From positions 44,251-108,250 of the forward strand of contig NMRB01001160.1 of NCBI GenBank assembly GCA_002633025.1: a DNA stretch of 64,000 nt. Direction: 5' to 3'. This stretch comes from Notospermus geniculatus (Eukaryota; Nemertea; Pilidiophora; Heteronemertea; Lineidae). The notes beneath the pieces were generated by a model, which saw nothing but the letters and a program-made list of their open reading frames with translations, made no database searches and was not told the origin of the DNA. Of this stretch, positions 42,035 to 54,487 are shown piece after piece (the first letter of the stretch is position 1; every line of letters starts with the position of its first letter). The position numbers and the translations under genes were made by a program.

Positions 42035-43342
42035 TATGGAAATTTTTCATTTGTTCTCTATGACATGTGGTAACACGGCTCATCGTTGGCAACACATCTA
42101 CTTGTCGCTGTGTCCCTTTCCCTTAGTGATTAAACCCCTTGTCTTGGCGACCAGTGGCCATGTCATGACTGTTGTTTCCAAAGTCTTAACCTTTGTTACC
42201 CTAGCAACCACAGGATTCCCTTTCAAATCTGCTACAACCGCAGCACATAAAATGTCTACAGAAGAAAAACTTGCTTATGCATTTTGGTGCACTTTGCCTA
42301 AACTTGCACCTGTGATGTCATACAATGGGTACATGTTCATTCCATGCAAGTACCGCCGAAATATGATCAAATTAGCTCGCTCTGTTCAAAGCAGTTGTTA
42401 TTGCACTGTGCAGTTTATCAAATTTTGTCAAGTAAAATTAGGATAAAATCTTGCATTATTTGCTGTGTTTTAGTAAAATTGAACAAAAAAATTAAAGCTG
42501 GACAATTTCAAGGAAGCATTGGTGACAGTTGGCTCGATGTTTGCTGTGCTCTCAGCATCTCATTCCAAAGATTGAAATGCCAAAATCCAATATAAACTGT
42601 GAAAATCTGCATTGTTGTGAAAAATGTCCGTGCCTCAAAATGATAGAAGCCACTGTACTTTCTATACATAATCCTAAGTCAGCTGGGTTATGTTAAAATC
42701 ACATGTACGGTACATGTACATTACATGTGTATTGACTATCTGTTGGGGTATTATCGGAGAATAAACTAGTTTAGGCCTGATCAATAATAGTGAATGCATT
42801 GTAATGTGGGCCAACAATGAAATTTGGATGTTGGCTTCTCCTCAAATTGCCCCAAATTTCCACATCAAAATTATTAATTGGTCATCTGTCAAAGTTGACA
42901 CCATTCAAGTTGTTAGAGTGAGTTCATGCAGTAAAAATATGTCTGTTTTATTAACCCCTTCTCTCCTAGCTGGCTTAGGACCATACAAATCCCCAACCAT
43001 AAACCAAAGTCTTGTTGTCTGTTGTGCGTTTACATCTGAATAAACCATATTGACCATATGTACCACTGTGGGAGATCAAAATACTATACCATATAAGGAG
43101 GTTCTCAACAAACGATTTCGAACTTAAACCCTGTCCAAAAGGTTGCCCAGTCATAAGATGCAATTACCCCTTCACTTTCAAACTTCTCTTTCCGAAAAGT
43201 GTTTTTTTGGAAATTTGGTAAGTCAGATGCCGCCGCCCTCTATATATCTATATATAGCTTACACGTCAGTTATATCCTCACGGATGTGGTCTTTTTCTAT
43301 TCATTCCTTAACAATATATTCTGACCTATGTTTTGTATTTAG
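42035..43342. other. Intron sequence, nothing recognised
   Basis: Unique-looking DNA without supportable exons or bordered repeats. Confidence 0.4.
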
Positions 43343-43432
43343 ATGTTTTGTTATATAAAAATATATCTACAGTCCAATCTGCTGAACTCTCACCTGCATC
43401 CAAAAATGCCTCGACCCGGCATCCTTACGGTG
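43343..43432 (+). CDS. Weak exon candidate (phase 1-1, 90 bases)
   Basis: Acceptor ctatgttttgtatttag is followed by an open frame of 49 codons to a stop at 43492. A possible donor g|gtacaa at 43433 would give a 90-base exon of phase 1 in and out, compatible with the exon 9 to exon 10 junction. The reading starts VLLYKNISTVQSAELSPASK and has potential sequons NIS and NAS. Beyond the donor the frame continues GGTMPPIDPYLYYIHHSS, which also looks protein-like, so a terminal exon is an alternative. The donor is only moderate. Not included in the gene model. Confidence 0.3.
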
Positions 43433-43494
43433 GTACAATGCCCCCTATTGACCCCTACCTATACTACATACACCACTCGTCGCTTGACTTCTAG

Positions 43495-44842
43495 CCAGCA
43501 TGTCCTTAAGCCTACTCCTGCATGCACACGCACCTCCCCAGGAATGCATCGACGCATGTCATGAATGTCCAAACCAGGTATCTTTATATATAAACAAAAA
43601 ACCGCATCCGAGCATCAAAATGATATGTGCATGTTGAATATAAGCATGTTTGGAGCATTATCTAACGCATGCAAAGTGCATGAATTATGTTAATTACTGC
43701 ATACATAATTAGGGACCTTCTACTAACCTAAATAAGTCGTTATTTTCTATATAACCATGCCGTTCCTTTTCAGGTGAAATTTTATAAATGTGTGTTTTAC
43801 TCAACAAACATCAGCAGTTTTGCAAACACTTTACAAAAATACCAACTTTTAGGCACACATTTACACAAAGTAAACACAAAATGGTAAATGGGTAGAATGA
43901 GATTTTTGAGACCAGCACATACCACTGGTTGAAGGTCCCTATGTATATTTCTCTAAAATCTCTACGCATGAAATGTACATAACATGTCTATTGATTGGCT
44001 AGTGCATGTGATTGATATAAATTGATTGATTGAATGACATTGATTGATTTTTGTACCACCAATTATTCTTTCGTCAGCTTTCTTTTCTGACTCTTAGTAC
44101 TTTGCTGAATCGAATCACGTGTTTTCTTACGAGTATGTTGATTGGTCGAAGGTAGTGTCTTGATGATGTAAATATGTGTCTTGTGGTATGAGAAGTCATG
44201 AATATTCATGATTGTGCATATATTATGTAAATATCTTTGATGAATATGCTAATGAGATTCAATTTTGCATATGTTAATGTGGCTCATGAATATGCAAATT
44301 CAGCTTTGCTAACAATTGTAATACAGAATGAATTAGCATAGGCCTACATGTATTTGATGGAAGTTTTCCAATTTAGCCACATGCTCATGTTAATTGTTGG
44401 ATGGCTTATGCTAATGAACGAGTATGATAATGCCTATTTCAGTTTTGACAAAGTAAAACAAATGCACGTCTGTGATTTGCTGATGCTGGTTTGACCTTTG
44501 ACCCCACATGCAAATTCAAATACAACATGCCATTCCATTGCGTAAAACCACCCCATCTTAGATTTTCACATCTTAAGTAGAACCCATAGGCTAGATGCTG
44601 ATAGGTCGATTCCTTAGTCTAAAGAGTCATGACCCCCAAAATGACTATCTTTAAAATGTTAGAACCTCTCTCTATTCTAAAACCATCACAAGTAGAAATC
44701 CTGGCACACACAGTTTTCTGATCCTAAACCACATAGCACACTTTCAGCATCTGTCCCTTAAATCAAGCAAAACCCTCCTTTCTCTGTTTTCAAGGGGTGT
44801 GACTCACAAATTTAGGCCCTTTTGAATCAAGGCAAGATGAAC
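43495..44842. other. Intron sequence; possible short MITE
   Basis: tagggaccttctactaacc at 43710 and ggttgaaggtccctatg near 43927-43943 form a short inverted pair that may bound a small element. Many tgatt/attgat and atgaatatgc motifs occur at 44000-44300, but no defined repeat. Confidence 0.35.
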
Positions 44843-45073
44843 TTAAGCCAGCAGCGCACCAGGCGATATCAGAAGTGATCTGCTCACCACCGAAAAAAAT
44901 CCGGCTGTTGACGCCAGATGTGCGCTGGACAGCGATGCATGGAATCTTCTCGCCAGCGATGATCGCCCATTATCAAACAGTACCAAAACCGATATCGCCC
45001 AGTCTGCAGTGGCTGGTGAGAAGATTGGTGGTGACTAGATCGCTTGCGGTATCGCCTGGTGTGCGGCTGGCTT
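44843..45073. mobile_element. MITE-like inverted-repeat element
   Basis: Left end ttaagccagcagcgcaccag and right end ctggtgtgcggctggctt pair, continuing gcgatatc / ggtatcgc. Interior without coding capacity. Confidence 0.82.
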
Positions 45074-45079
45074 TCGTGA

Positions 45080-46190
45080 CACAGGGTGGACCCTGGTCTC
45101 ATCCAGTAGTTTCTGCTGGTGTTCAAGGCCTAAAAAGAAAACATTTCAGTTATGTTATTGTGTGTTCATCTCTTGAATCCAAAAGACTTCTCTACTTCCC
45201 AAACTATGACCAACACCAAACACACACCCATGCTTAGAACCACCAAAAAGTCTAGCTTTCTAGGATAGCCAGGCCAAACAGACCCATATAGAAGGAGAGG
45301 GTAGATGAGTTTTGCCATGTCATTATTTAAAGAACAAATTCTTGGTGTATAACAATTTCCATAATTTTCTTCTGACCAACTCTGACAAGTGATAAATTTG
45401 TAAAATATCTTCTTTTAAAATGGAAAGGCAAATGTTTTTTAATTTCAATGATATCTGTATGCAATGCCTGTGTCAAAAATACAATACAAAATTGCTCTTC
45501 ATTCTGAATACAAATTGTGAATAGATTATAGACATAATAAAATACGTTCGTCACTCACAACTTGGCTAATGAAGAAAATATCAACAACAACAAAAAGTGA
45601 AATGAAGATACATATTTAGTATTAAACTAACTTCTTTTAAATTATGACATGGCGCTGCTTATAACCAACAATGCATAGTGAAACCTTATAGAGATAAGTT
45701 CAATTATATTTTGTTTGCATCGAAATTGACTGAGGTGATTTCTGCCTGCCCTAAATGAAAATTGATTGTCTTAAAATTTGTGGTACAGTTTTGCGTAAAA
45801 TAATAAATATTTTAAAGGATATATTAGTCCTAATATAAATCTTTGCATTGTTGATTGTCAGCAGTAATAAAACATCTGGTAGACAGGTTTGTAAAAGGTA
45901 AAAGGTAAGGTAAACATGAGAATTGAGATGTCTCAAATAGCAAATTGAAAAGTACATGTAATTGAAGTTGGAATCAAATTGTCGGTAATCAAGAAATTGA
46001 AAGGTTAAACAATAGGTGGCGTGCCACACATTGGTTAAATACCCACTGATATTGTGACATCTTGTGATCCTGACCTGTCACTGTCAATCTGGTAGTTTTT
46101 GGAGGAGGACAGCTCCTTGATGAACTTGAAGTTGTAAAGGAATATTGAGCAAAAGTCCGACTTCACATGGAGAAAACTAAATAACATACA
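45080..46190. other. Intron sequence, nothing recognised
   Basis: AT-rich; no exon supported on either strand. Confidence 0.4.
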
Positions 46191-46194
46191 TATC

Positions 46195-46345
46195 ACACTC
46201 AAAAAGTGGCACCACACTCAAGAAGTGGCACCACACTCGAGGAGTGGTGCCACACCCCAAATGTGGCACACACTCAAGTGGCACCAAACACAAAAAGTGG
46301 CACCAAACACAAAAAGTGGCACCAAACTCAAAAAGTTTCACACAT
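46195..46345. repeat. Minisatellite, unit about 21-23 bases
   Basis: About six degenerate units of aagtggcaccacactcaaga and variants (ccaaacacaaaa). Confidence 0.85.
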
Positions 46346-46849
46346 TCAAAACGTGGCCCATCAGGCCTCAAGCTGAACAGGAATCATTGTTCTACACAAT
46401 TCATTTGTCAACCAACAGCTGTTTGTACCAACACTGATACTCATGATAACAACAAATGTAAAACAAACATACGGTACCTCTTCACTGAACTTAGATTTCA
46501 AGAAAACTGACTTTTGCATGCAATTTTTTGCAAAAAATTCACAGATCAGAATTTTCCATAAGTGATGTTCTCTGAATATGGCACAAAAAGTGGAGAGTGG
46601 GTTGAGGACTCTAGGATTCAGTAATTATTGCCCTTCAACGTTAGAAGATACAGTGGTATCTTCACCTGGAATAAGAGGGAGTACATTTGATTACAGTAAC
46701 AGCACTCTTCACTACAGTGTACTTGATATGACAAGAAAGTGATGTTACTTCAAGTGAGCATCGTCCTGCTGATTGCTGCGGAGAAAATGTTAGGAGGGCA
46801 AATACAATGTTACATATCTTGGCATAAAAAGACTGGAAAGTTTTGGAAT

Positions 46850-47345
46850 GAAATGTTCTCTCGGACAAAATGCCTGGGGACATAAAGTCTGGGGCCGAAA
46901 AATGTGGGACCAGAATGTCTGGGGCCATAAACTCAGGGGATGAAATGTCTGGGGACACAGGGTCTGGAGTTGAAATGTCGGGGGTGAAAAGTCTGGGGAC
47001 ATAAATTCTGTGGAAGAAATGTCTGGCGATGAAAAGTATGGGGACAAAAAGTATTGGGACAAAAAGTATTGGAACAAAAAATATTGGGGCAAAATGTATT
47101 GTGACAAATCATAATAATATGGGGACAAAAAGTAAGGGGACAAAAGTGTGGCGACAAAAAGTATGGGGACAAAAGTGTGGGGACAAAAGGTGTGGGGACA
47201 AAAGGTGTGGGGACAAAAGTATGGGGACAAAAGGTGTGGGGACAAAAGTATGGGGACAAAAAGGGTGGGGACAAAAGTATGGGGACAAAAAGTGTGTGGA
47301 ACAAAAAGTATGGGAAGAAAAAGTATGGGTATGAAATTTCTCGGG
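46850..47345. repeat. Minisatellite, unit about 15-20 bases
   Basis: Left part repeats tctggggacataaa and ggatgaaatg variants; right part repeats gtggggacaaaag and agtatggggac. Unit length varies. A 237-codon minus-strand frame (46790-47503) and several plus frames run through it and are artefacts of the repeat. It ends about 320 bases before exon 10. Confidence 0.92.
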
Positions 47346-47665
47346 ATGAAATGTCCCAGAGCCCAGAAAAGGCCACAGAGTAGGCCATCCCAGTATTTTG
47401 AATGTGAATATTTGGGCAGGTAACAGGTCGGATTCCTACTGGCATGAGGAATTTCTGTGTGTTCTTGAGCAAGGCTCTTAGCACACAAACCTGTGAAATA
47501 CATGTGCCATATTCAGAGAACTTCCAAAAATCTTCACCATACTTACAAACTCACTGTTATGACTTTCATCCTAACAAGAAACAAAAAAATAAACACATTT
47601 CCTTGTCCTACTTGGATAAAACTATATGAAACAAAACATTAAAGTTGCTCTCCCGTGAATTTCAG

Positions 47666-47957
47666 ATGACACGGAGAGAGGGTTCCACGTGAAAAAATCC
47701 AGTAATGTTTTCTTGGAGAACCTGCACTCTATAATGGACCGGGACAACACTGTGTACGTCACTGATGGAGCCCAGGCCCAGGACTTCTTCTGGAAACGCG
47801 AGTCCAACCTTCGGGTCCATATCGGAGTCCATAACATCCACATGGTGCCTGAGTACAAGGACGAAGTCCACCAGTCTGATAACGAGTACATGCTGAGGAA
47901 TCCTAACCAGAGCGATGACCAGGGAAAGTTCCAGAATATTGTTGAGAATTATTGCAG
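47666..47957 (+). CDS. Exon 10: ectodomain segment, 97 residues
   Basis: A 292-base exon, phase 1 in and phase 2 out. Acceptor tctcccgtgaatttcag; donor ag|gtatag. The reading starts DTERGFHVKKSSNVFLENLH, includes NTVYVTDGAQAQDFFWKRES and ends FQNIVENYC. It has one cysteine near its end, a block of aromatic and charged residues, and sequon-like NQS. The long open frame, codon mix and splice sites make it certain as an exon. No domain family recognised; predicted mixed alpha/beta by composition only. It follows the 21 kb stretch that holds small exons 8 and 9. Confidence 0.92.
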
Positions 47958-48375
47958 GTATAGTGGAGATATCCCAGAAGGAAAAACTTATTCAAGGTTG
48001 TCACTTCAGGCCTCCTGTGTTGTTGAAAGGCAGAATATCCCCCAATATTGCCTTTTAGCACAGGAGAGCAGACCTACACATTGGTTCATATGAATAAAAA
48101 CTGTTACTGGGTATCCCGTGACGTCATGGGCGGGGTTTCCCCAGCACTCGGAAGACTATTTCCCCATCTAAAGCACCTTTTCCAAAAAACATTTTAGTCG
48201 GCAGAGGGAGGTACAACATACTGGACCATGAGTAACATAATGCCACAGTTTTCAAGAGCACACATTCAGCCACTCGCCAGAATTTGCCGGCAGTTTGTTG
48301 CTTTAATAGTATAGATGTACTGTACCACTGTACCACACTTTGACTCTAGTTGGGTGCCCTGTCTCTTATTTGCAG

Positions 48376-48550
48376 ACATCCCATGCCTGATTACTACAGT
48401 ATCACCTTAGAGATCATGCGTGACCGAACCACTGCAGTACGCACAATAACCTGCGACAGTAAGGACCCGGGACTCATCCGATGCCCTGAACCGTACATCG
48501 ACGGGGACCGTTACACGTTCCGTACGCTGAACCAACCTTGTCAAAAACTG
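48376..48550 (+). CDS. Exon 11: ectodomain segment with three cysteines
   Basis: A 175-base exon, phase 2 in and phase 0 out. Acceptor ctcttatttgcag; donor gtgagt. The split codon gives Arg, followed by HPMPDYYSITLEIMRDRTTA, then VRTITCDSKDPGLIRCPEPY and IDGDRYTFRTLNQPCQKL. Alternating hydrophobic residues (YSITLEIM, VRTITC) suggest beta strands, and three Cys may pair with those in exons 10 and 12. Family not recognised. Confidence 0.93.
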
Positions 48551-49297
48551 GTGAGTTCGTCTAGACATCGTTCAAGTTCTTTTTCATGTCATCTTAAATT
48601 GGTTGAAATACCTGTGCATTTGATGACAATCAGTGTGTATTCACTGTACATTGGTTTCGGCCAGGTTTACCTGAAACAGTGTTCAACGGCATCATGGTCG
48701 TGCTTCTCATAAGAGTGTGGCCTCTCTTAGACTGAAACTAGGCATTCCAGTGGAAAGCTGTAAAATGCATAAAACGACCAGTGAATATGATTTTAGAAGG
48801 AAGAAAAGTATTTTGTACTACATACGCTGTACATAATGCACACAGATATCGACCAATTTAAGATGAAATGATCTATAAGGAGACGTCAAAATTGTTTGTA
48901 TTCCCAATCTTTCCCCCTTGATTTTTTCCGTTCATTTCAGGTCTTCTCTCTTCGAATCCTTTTTGTTTTTTCGTCCGTCAATCTTTGGTGCCCTTTTCAT
49001 CCAGAAAAAAAAGTTGCACTCTGGAAGTTCCTCCATTTCTCCTTCAACCCTTGTGTCTTGCACCGGGTAGGGCCTATTGTGTGGGGGCCATAATGTGTTG
49101 TCCCTGTAATACTTTTGGTTGGACCTGCCTAACTTGATGAGATGTCATTGCTTTCTGCTATCTTGTCTTGACCCTGACCACCCTTGCAAGGAAAAGGGTG
49201 TAGTCAGGGTGTAGTCAGTTGTCACACCCTTGTGGGCCTCGAAGGATGCAAGGTATAGACTCTACTCCAGGGGGATGTGGACTCACCAGTTGGGATT
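48551..49297. other. Start of the 13.2 kb intron, nothing recognised
   Basis: An acceptor-like tttcatttcag at about 48940 opens a short frame but has no phase-0 donor. Confidence 0.45.
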
Positions 49298-49554
49298 GAA
49301 GAGCCCTGATACCTGAGTGGTTATCACGTCTGCTAAGCAAGCGGCAGGTCCTGGGTTCAAAACAGCCTGGGCCATACGGGATACGATCCCTGGCTCTTCA
49401 CGTCCGTCGCATGGGACAGTAAGCTGCGGTGCCTTGTACCTTGTTTCTTTGCAAGGGCAAGTAAAAGACCCCATCCAAGTGAGGAACATGAGTAGCTTGA
49501 GATGGCCTCTTCTGTACTTACCAGCCCAATAATGCAGGGGTTGAGGCCCTGTAG
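49298..49554 (+). mobile_element. SINE family A, full length
   Basis: Head aagagccctgatacctgagt; the A-box region is slightly changed (tacctgagtgg). B-box region gggttcaaaac is degraded. Body aagaccccatccaagtgagg intact; tail shortened. Confidence 0.88.
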
Positions 49555-49559
49555 GCCTA

Positions 49560-50150
49560 TTAGGCCTTTCCTCAACTGAAAAGTGTTCTGACAAAGAACT
49601 TCAAAGTGGATGGACATGATCGAAATGAAATGTTTAGGAGAGAGTGTACTTGTCGAAGGGGTGACCAGAAATTAAGGTCAATTTTGTATGAAAAGTCACC
49701 AAAGATTGTCCTACCCTAATTTCCCCCTCTCTTCTTTACCTAAACGTGCCACATTGAAGCAAGTGCATGATTGATTTTCGATAGAATTTTGTTGCATGTT
49801 TGAATGATATCCATGCACTTGTTGATGATTTGAGAATGTTTGTTAAACTTCACTGTAAGTACTTTCGTTGTGTGTGTGATATTTTGAACGTACGCCTTTG
49901 CATGAATGCCCCATTTAGTACCAGGTCTGAGATCTCAAGTCCCTGTCAGAGTGGTGCAGTTGAGATGTCAGAACTTCACTGCAGTAGTAGTGGGTTCAAC
50001 CCCATGTTGGAAACACTCTTCATGAGATTGAAAACGCAACTCACTTTGATGGCACTGGTTTTCTGCTGAAAATCTGGTTTCCCCCTACATCGGATCACAT
50101 CACAGAGTATTGTCTAGAGAGTCAATATTGCCAGATTTGGCGCTTGCCTG
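49560..50150. other. Intron sequence, nothing recognised
   Basis: Unique-looking DNA; open frames here lack splice support. Confidence 0.4.
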
Positions 50151-50152
50151 TC

Positions 50153-50470
50153 AATATACCGATTTCACATCTCGCACGATCGCAGCGCCCCTAGTAGAAT
50201 TTTCAACGGCCACTTCTGTTTCCAACCTCACTTCCAGGAATTCGGGCAAAAATTTCCTGGATCGAGTTTGAATTGCGCAGATTAGTTCCCAATGCCGCCA
50301 CCAGGGGATGGATCCTTGATGGCGGTGTCGGGAACCAACACGTTTTTCAACCTCGATCTAGGAAATATTTGCCATACTGCTAATGGTGAGGGTGAGGTTG
50401 AAAAAAGAAGTGGCCGTTGAAAATTCTACCAGGGGCGCTGCGATCGTGCGAGATGTAAAATCGTTATATT
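50153..50470. mobile_element. MITE-like element, accgatttcac family, copy 2 of 2
   Basis: Ends aataccgatttcacatctcg-like (left) and cgagatgtaaaatcgttata (right). Interior cggccacttctgtttccaac / gttgaaaaaagaagtggccg matches 22302-22604 throughout. Confidence 0.87.
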
Positions 50471-50474
50471 GAGA

Positions 50475-51204
50475 TACCAAATACACCAATGTCACATCTC
50501 TGTGTGTCCCTCTAAGAGAGGAACTGGAGGTCAGACCCTTCCAGCTTCTTGAAGGGAAATCAGTATCATTGATGTCATTGGTCAGCCTAAGCTGATGATG
50601 CCATCTTTTAGCCACACCTGGTACTGAATGCGACGATATGTAGCCTGTTTTGCTCTGTCCTTTGGAAATGTATCAAAAATTATGTCCTGAAGAAATGGAA
50701 TCATCGGTGCAGAGTACACTCAACACTAAGATAGAAAGATGAAGGATCTGTTGTGAATGATAACTAGGCCTACATGGCCTGATTGGAGAACATTCGATAG
50801 ACCCGGTATGTTGTCCCTTTCAGTACCATGTCTCATCCTTTCTCTCAGTTCATTTCCTTCATCAGAAAGTCCATAATTCCCCGATGGAAAATGGCAGTCC
50901 ATGGACCTTTTCATTTCGTTTCTTTGTTTCCAGTTTTCCTGAGGGACTCTGAATACAGAAATAGAATGCGTATTCCTCTCTTTTGATGTGATGTCATCAT
51001 AAGACGGAGAAATTGCTGCAACTTCCAAAGGCTACATTTGCATCTCTGGGCACTAGGTCATTGGATTGCACTTCGGGCACCGTGACATGCCCTGGATCGC
51101 AGAGGACATCATGTTGCCCTCCCTCACGGTTGCCCACTTTATAAAGTGACTATAATGTCGATGGTATTAGATCATTTTCCAACATCATGCAAATACACCA
51201 CAAC
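50475..51204. other. Intron sequence, nothing recognised
   Basis: No bordered repeat or exon supported. Confidence 0.4.
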
Positions 51205-51315
51205 CACCCACCATGACATCGTTTTGATGCATCTGTGGATGCAGTTGGCAAAATGCTCCTCTGAGGAGCATTTTACCAACCAACATGCATCTAGGCGTCC
51301 AAACAACGTCATGAC
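51205..51315. repeat. Hairpin centred on ctcctctgaggag
   Basis: Arms aaaatgctcctc / gaggagcatttt and further out gatgcat / atgcatc and catgacatcgtttt / aacgtcatgac. Probably a decayed foldback element. Confidence 0.7.
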
Positions 51316-51350
51316 ACCATGATTGCTGTTTCTGATGTCAGAAAACGATC

Positions 51351-51605
51351 TAAGCCTAAAGCCTCGTTCATACTTCGACGCAAGACCATCGGTGTCCGAT
51401 GCGCGATCAAATCTGGACGCCGACTTCGCGGAATTGATTCATAGTCCAGCGTACTTTAGCGACGGCGACCCGTTATGAAATGACTCAAGTAATTACAGCC
51501 TCGCGATCGGACGCCGACCAAATCGCACGACGGGGTCGGCGTCAAACGCAAGATCGCGCGTCGGTCGCCAGCGATGGTGGTGCGTCGAAGTATGAACTAG
51601 GCTTA
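51351..51605. mobile_element. MITE-like inverted-repeat element
   Basis: Left end taagcctaaagcctcgttca and right end gaactaggctta pair through cttcgacg / cgtcgaag and gcgcgatc / gatcgcgc. CpG-rich compared with its flanks. Confidence 0.82.
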
Positions 51606-51609
51606 ATGC

Positions 51610-52164
51610 AGTCTAAGCGTGTTTGGCCAAGCCACTGAACTGACATGACAACAAGATTGAGCTAGACCAATCGCGTAATCAATCTTAGTAGAATACAAAG
51701 CCATTAAAACCTTCACTTTCTTTTCTTAGGAAGTCAGACAATTTTGATTTCAACTTCCTTTTCCAGTATTTTACAATGTCACAGTGGAATACACACTTTA
51801 GTTCCATGGCATAAAATAGGCCTATGATTGTTAATATTCTGTTTCTTATCCATTCTTCTTGTCTCTTCCCACTAATCAAAATCTTGACAACAATTGCAGC
51901 AGCAGCAGGAGATGTAAACCAACTTGGAGTATTATATAATGAGGAACTCATAATGAATATTCATTTCATCGGTGATGGGTGTAATCTGCTGTCAATTTCA
52001 GAATTTTTTTTGTTCTGTACCTGTGTCTTTGAATTTCTCTTATCAATGTCCTGTCCAGAATTGTGACGTCCTCCCCAAAATTAGCTATGTGAGATGGGCA
52101 AAGCATAATATTTCCATGAAACTCTGCCACGATTGGCGTCATTCCGTGATGACAGCACAAAGTA
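51610..52164. other. Intron sequence, nothing recognised
   Basis: AT-rich, with a short cag repeat at 51896-51908. No exon supported. Confidence 0.4.
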
Positions 52165-52367
52165 CAGTCCCAGGTCATATGTGATTAACAGTCCCTGGCA
52201 CTTTACGTCTGTTGCATGGGACTGTAAGCCGTGGTACCTTGTACCATGTTTCTTTGCAAGGGCAAGTAAAAGACCTCATCCAAGTGAGGAACATGAGTAG
52301 CTTCAGATGGCCTCTTCCTTACTTACAGGGCCAATGATGCTTTGGCTTCGGCCCTGATGGAAAAAAT
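52165..52367 (+). mobile_element. SINE family A, head-truncated copy
   Basis: Begins cagtcccaggtcatatgtga and carries gactgtaagccgtggtacct, gtaaaagacctcatccaagt and the tail ggccctgatggaaaaaatct. Confidence 0.88.
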
Positions 52368-52369
52368 CT

Positions 52370-53220
52370 GATATAGTGTATGACTTACTTGCACCTGAGT
52401 TGTGCCTTGTAGCTTAATGCCCTGCCGTCCTGTTTCAAACTTGAGTCATAATAATCTCGGATTGTTTGTGGTTTTTCCTGCCATAGATGTTGTGTGGCGT
52501 TTTGGTGATGGACCTAAACATGTTGAACACAAGTGCTTGAAGTGTTGTGGTTTCTAATAGCTTTGTTTGTGTGAAGGCCTACATCTTTCTAAACACCTTT
52601 CTTTGTCCAAACTAACAATGGTTGTCTTGTTACATCTTAAGATTTTATCCGAGATTGGTTAAAAAACTCAGAAAATCAATTGCTGATTACAATAAACAAA
52701 CCAAATACAGTTTACTCCAATGAATGTTACCGGTACTGGATGGCCAAGTCGTCTAAAAATATTGACTGAAATTTCACACTTCTTTAAGGCCCCTTCTTGT
52801 CATCATTGTCCCAGCGTCATTTTCCAAAATTTCGTTTCGTTTGCTAGTCATCTCATCCTGCACTTCCCCATTCTCTGTTGGCAAGCATACCTAATCGTAT
52901 CCCAGGTAATTGTACCCTCCAATGATGCAAGGCATTAAGGCCTATATCGCCAGTCAGGAGCAGTGGGGGTGTGGTTGACTCAAGTAATAGCTAAGAGCCA
53001 GTAGCTGTACTCTACAGAAAAGAGTACTTGGTAGTACAAGCTAGAGCTATTTGTTGAATCGGCCATACTCCCTTCATTGGAGGGCAAATCCTGCAGAAAA
53101 TCAGATTCAGTTGTTGAAAATATCAGGAAAAATGCTTGGGCTGAGTCTGAGAAAAGAAAAACATCTTACATCAGTAAGAAAAAGATGAAGAACAGAAAGG
53201 TTCATCAGTTGACACAAACA
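52370..53220. other. Intron sequence, nothing recognised
   Basis: Unique-looking DNA without supported features. Confidence 0.4.
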
Positions 53221-53224
53221 TCAA

Positions 53225-53665
53225 CTGGCCAATTGTTTGGTCACAATTTAATTGTTAAGTTGATCAATGCATCATGGATCAGTTGTTTGGTACCGAAGTG
53301 GTGATCCATACAAAACAATATTGTATGGATCATGCTGTATTATACAAAACTTTGTTTGACACTAAATTGGTGAGTTACACAACAAGATTGTTTGTACCCT
53401 AAATGGTGACCTATACAAAAGAACGCAATGGCCATTGTTTGTGACCTATACAAAACACCATAATGGCCATTGTTTGGTGCCCAAATTGTAAGCTATACAA
53501 AACATCATAGTGGCTATTGTTTGGTGCCCAAAAATTGTGACCTATACAAAACACCATAATGGCCATTGTTTGGTGATCCAATGATTGTGAGTCAGAAAGC
53601 AAATTGTGCATCATTTGAGTTATACAAAACATCATAGACCAACTGTTTGGTCCTAAAATTAGATC
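53225..53665. repeat. Degenerate tandem repeat, unit about 45-55 bases
   Basis: Units combine tgacctatacaaaacaccat, aatggccattgtttggt and gcccaaaattg. Best-conserved units are 53440-53600; the outer ones fade. Confidence 0.85.
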
Positions 53666-53669
53666 TACA

Positions 53670-54487
53670 TACAGCGAGTTGTAAAAAACATTAATTTGAT
53701 TTTTGTCTCAGAATTCGTAGTAACACGAATCATGAAAAACAGATTGCCCAGGAATGATTTCTATTTGGGAGAAAGTGGAAAATGAAGTGAAAATGCTAAA
53801 TTTTGGTTGTACAGTTTGAGTATCAGATGTCACTTTGCTTGCCAACACGAGAAACCCCTTCATCTTCTATCTTTTGTTTTAACCCTTTTCAATTTTCAGC
53901 CATTTTCAGTAAATGTCACAAAATGGGTGGTAAAATGCACGCGTGTTATTATTTTAATCATACTAGAGAATTTTCAATCCTTCTTATTTGTTTTCCAGAC
54001 ATACCAACAGGTTTGTTACGTTTTACTAATAAACAATAACATTGTATACACAGTATATACAGCATGTACATTTCATGCACACTCGTATGGAAATGTACAT
54101 GTATATACATGACTCTATGGAGTTGGGCTATGCAGCATTCCCTTCCAGTGAAACACACAACAGGTTACACTCTAATACTGAAATATTTTACAAATTTTAA
54201 ACTGTAGCACAAACAGCACCCTGTCTGATGAAAACACACCGCGTTTAATGACATTTTGCAATTTTTTTTCTACATTTTCCACATTAACTCTCAGTACATT
54301 AACTGCACATCAATACACTGTTCACATACACTGCATGTTTTCAGGTCTAACTTTCTGTCCTTAAAATAACAATCTGTGAATCTGTCCATTCGTCGGGGAC
54401 ATACACAGATTTCAATTCGAGTAGTTGGTCAAAAGTTCTGTGAAAAAATAAACAATGGTATAGACAAATCCCAAATTGACGTAAACG
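53670..54487. other. Intron sequence, nothing recognised
   Basis: Rich in tacatgtaca-like motifs at 54050-54110. A 12-base exon-like match at 53999 is listed under rejected items. Confidence 0.4.

Noticed and set aside
46790-47503. 237-codon open frame on the minus strand, with overlapping long frames on both strands
   Set aside because: It reads through the ggggacaaaa minisatellite; the product is a monotonous Pro/Phe/His repeat and there are no splice or start signals.
53999-54010. 12-base phase 0-0 microexon candidate after ttatttgttttccag
   Set aside because: The acceptor is good, but the donor gtttgt is weak and four codons give no evidence.
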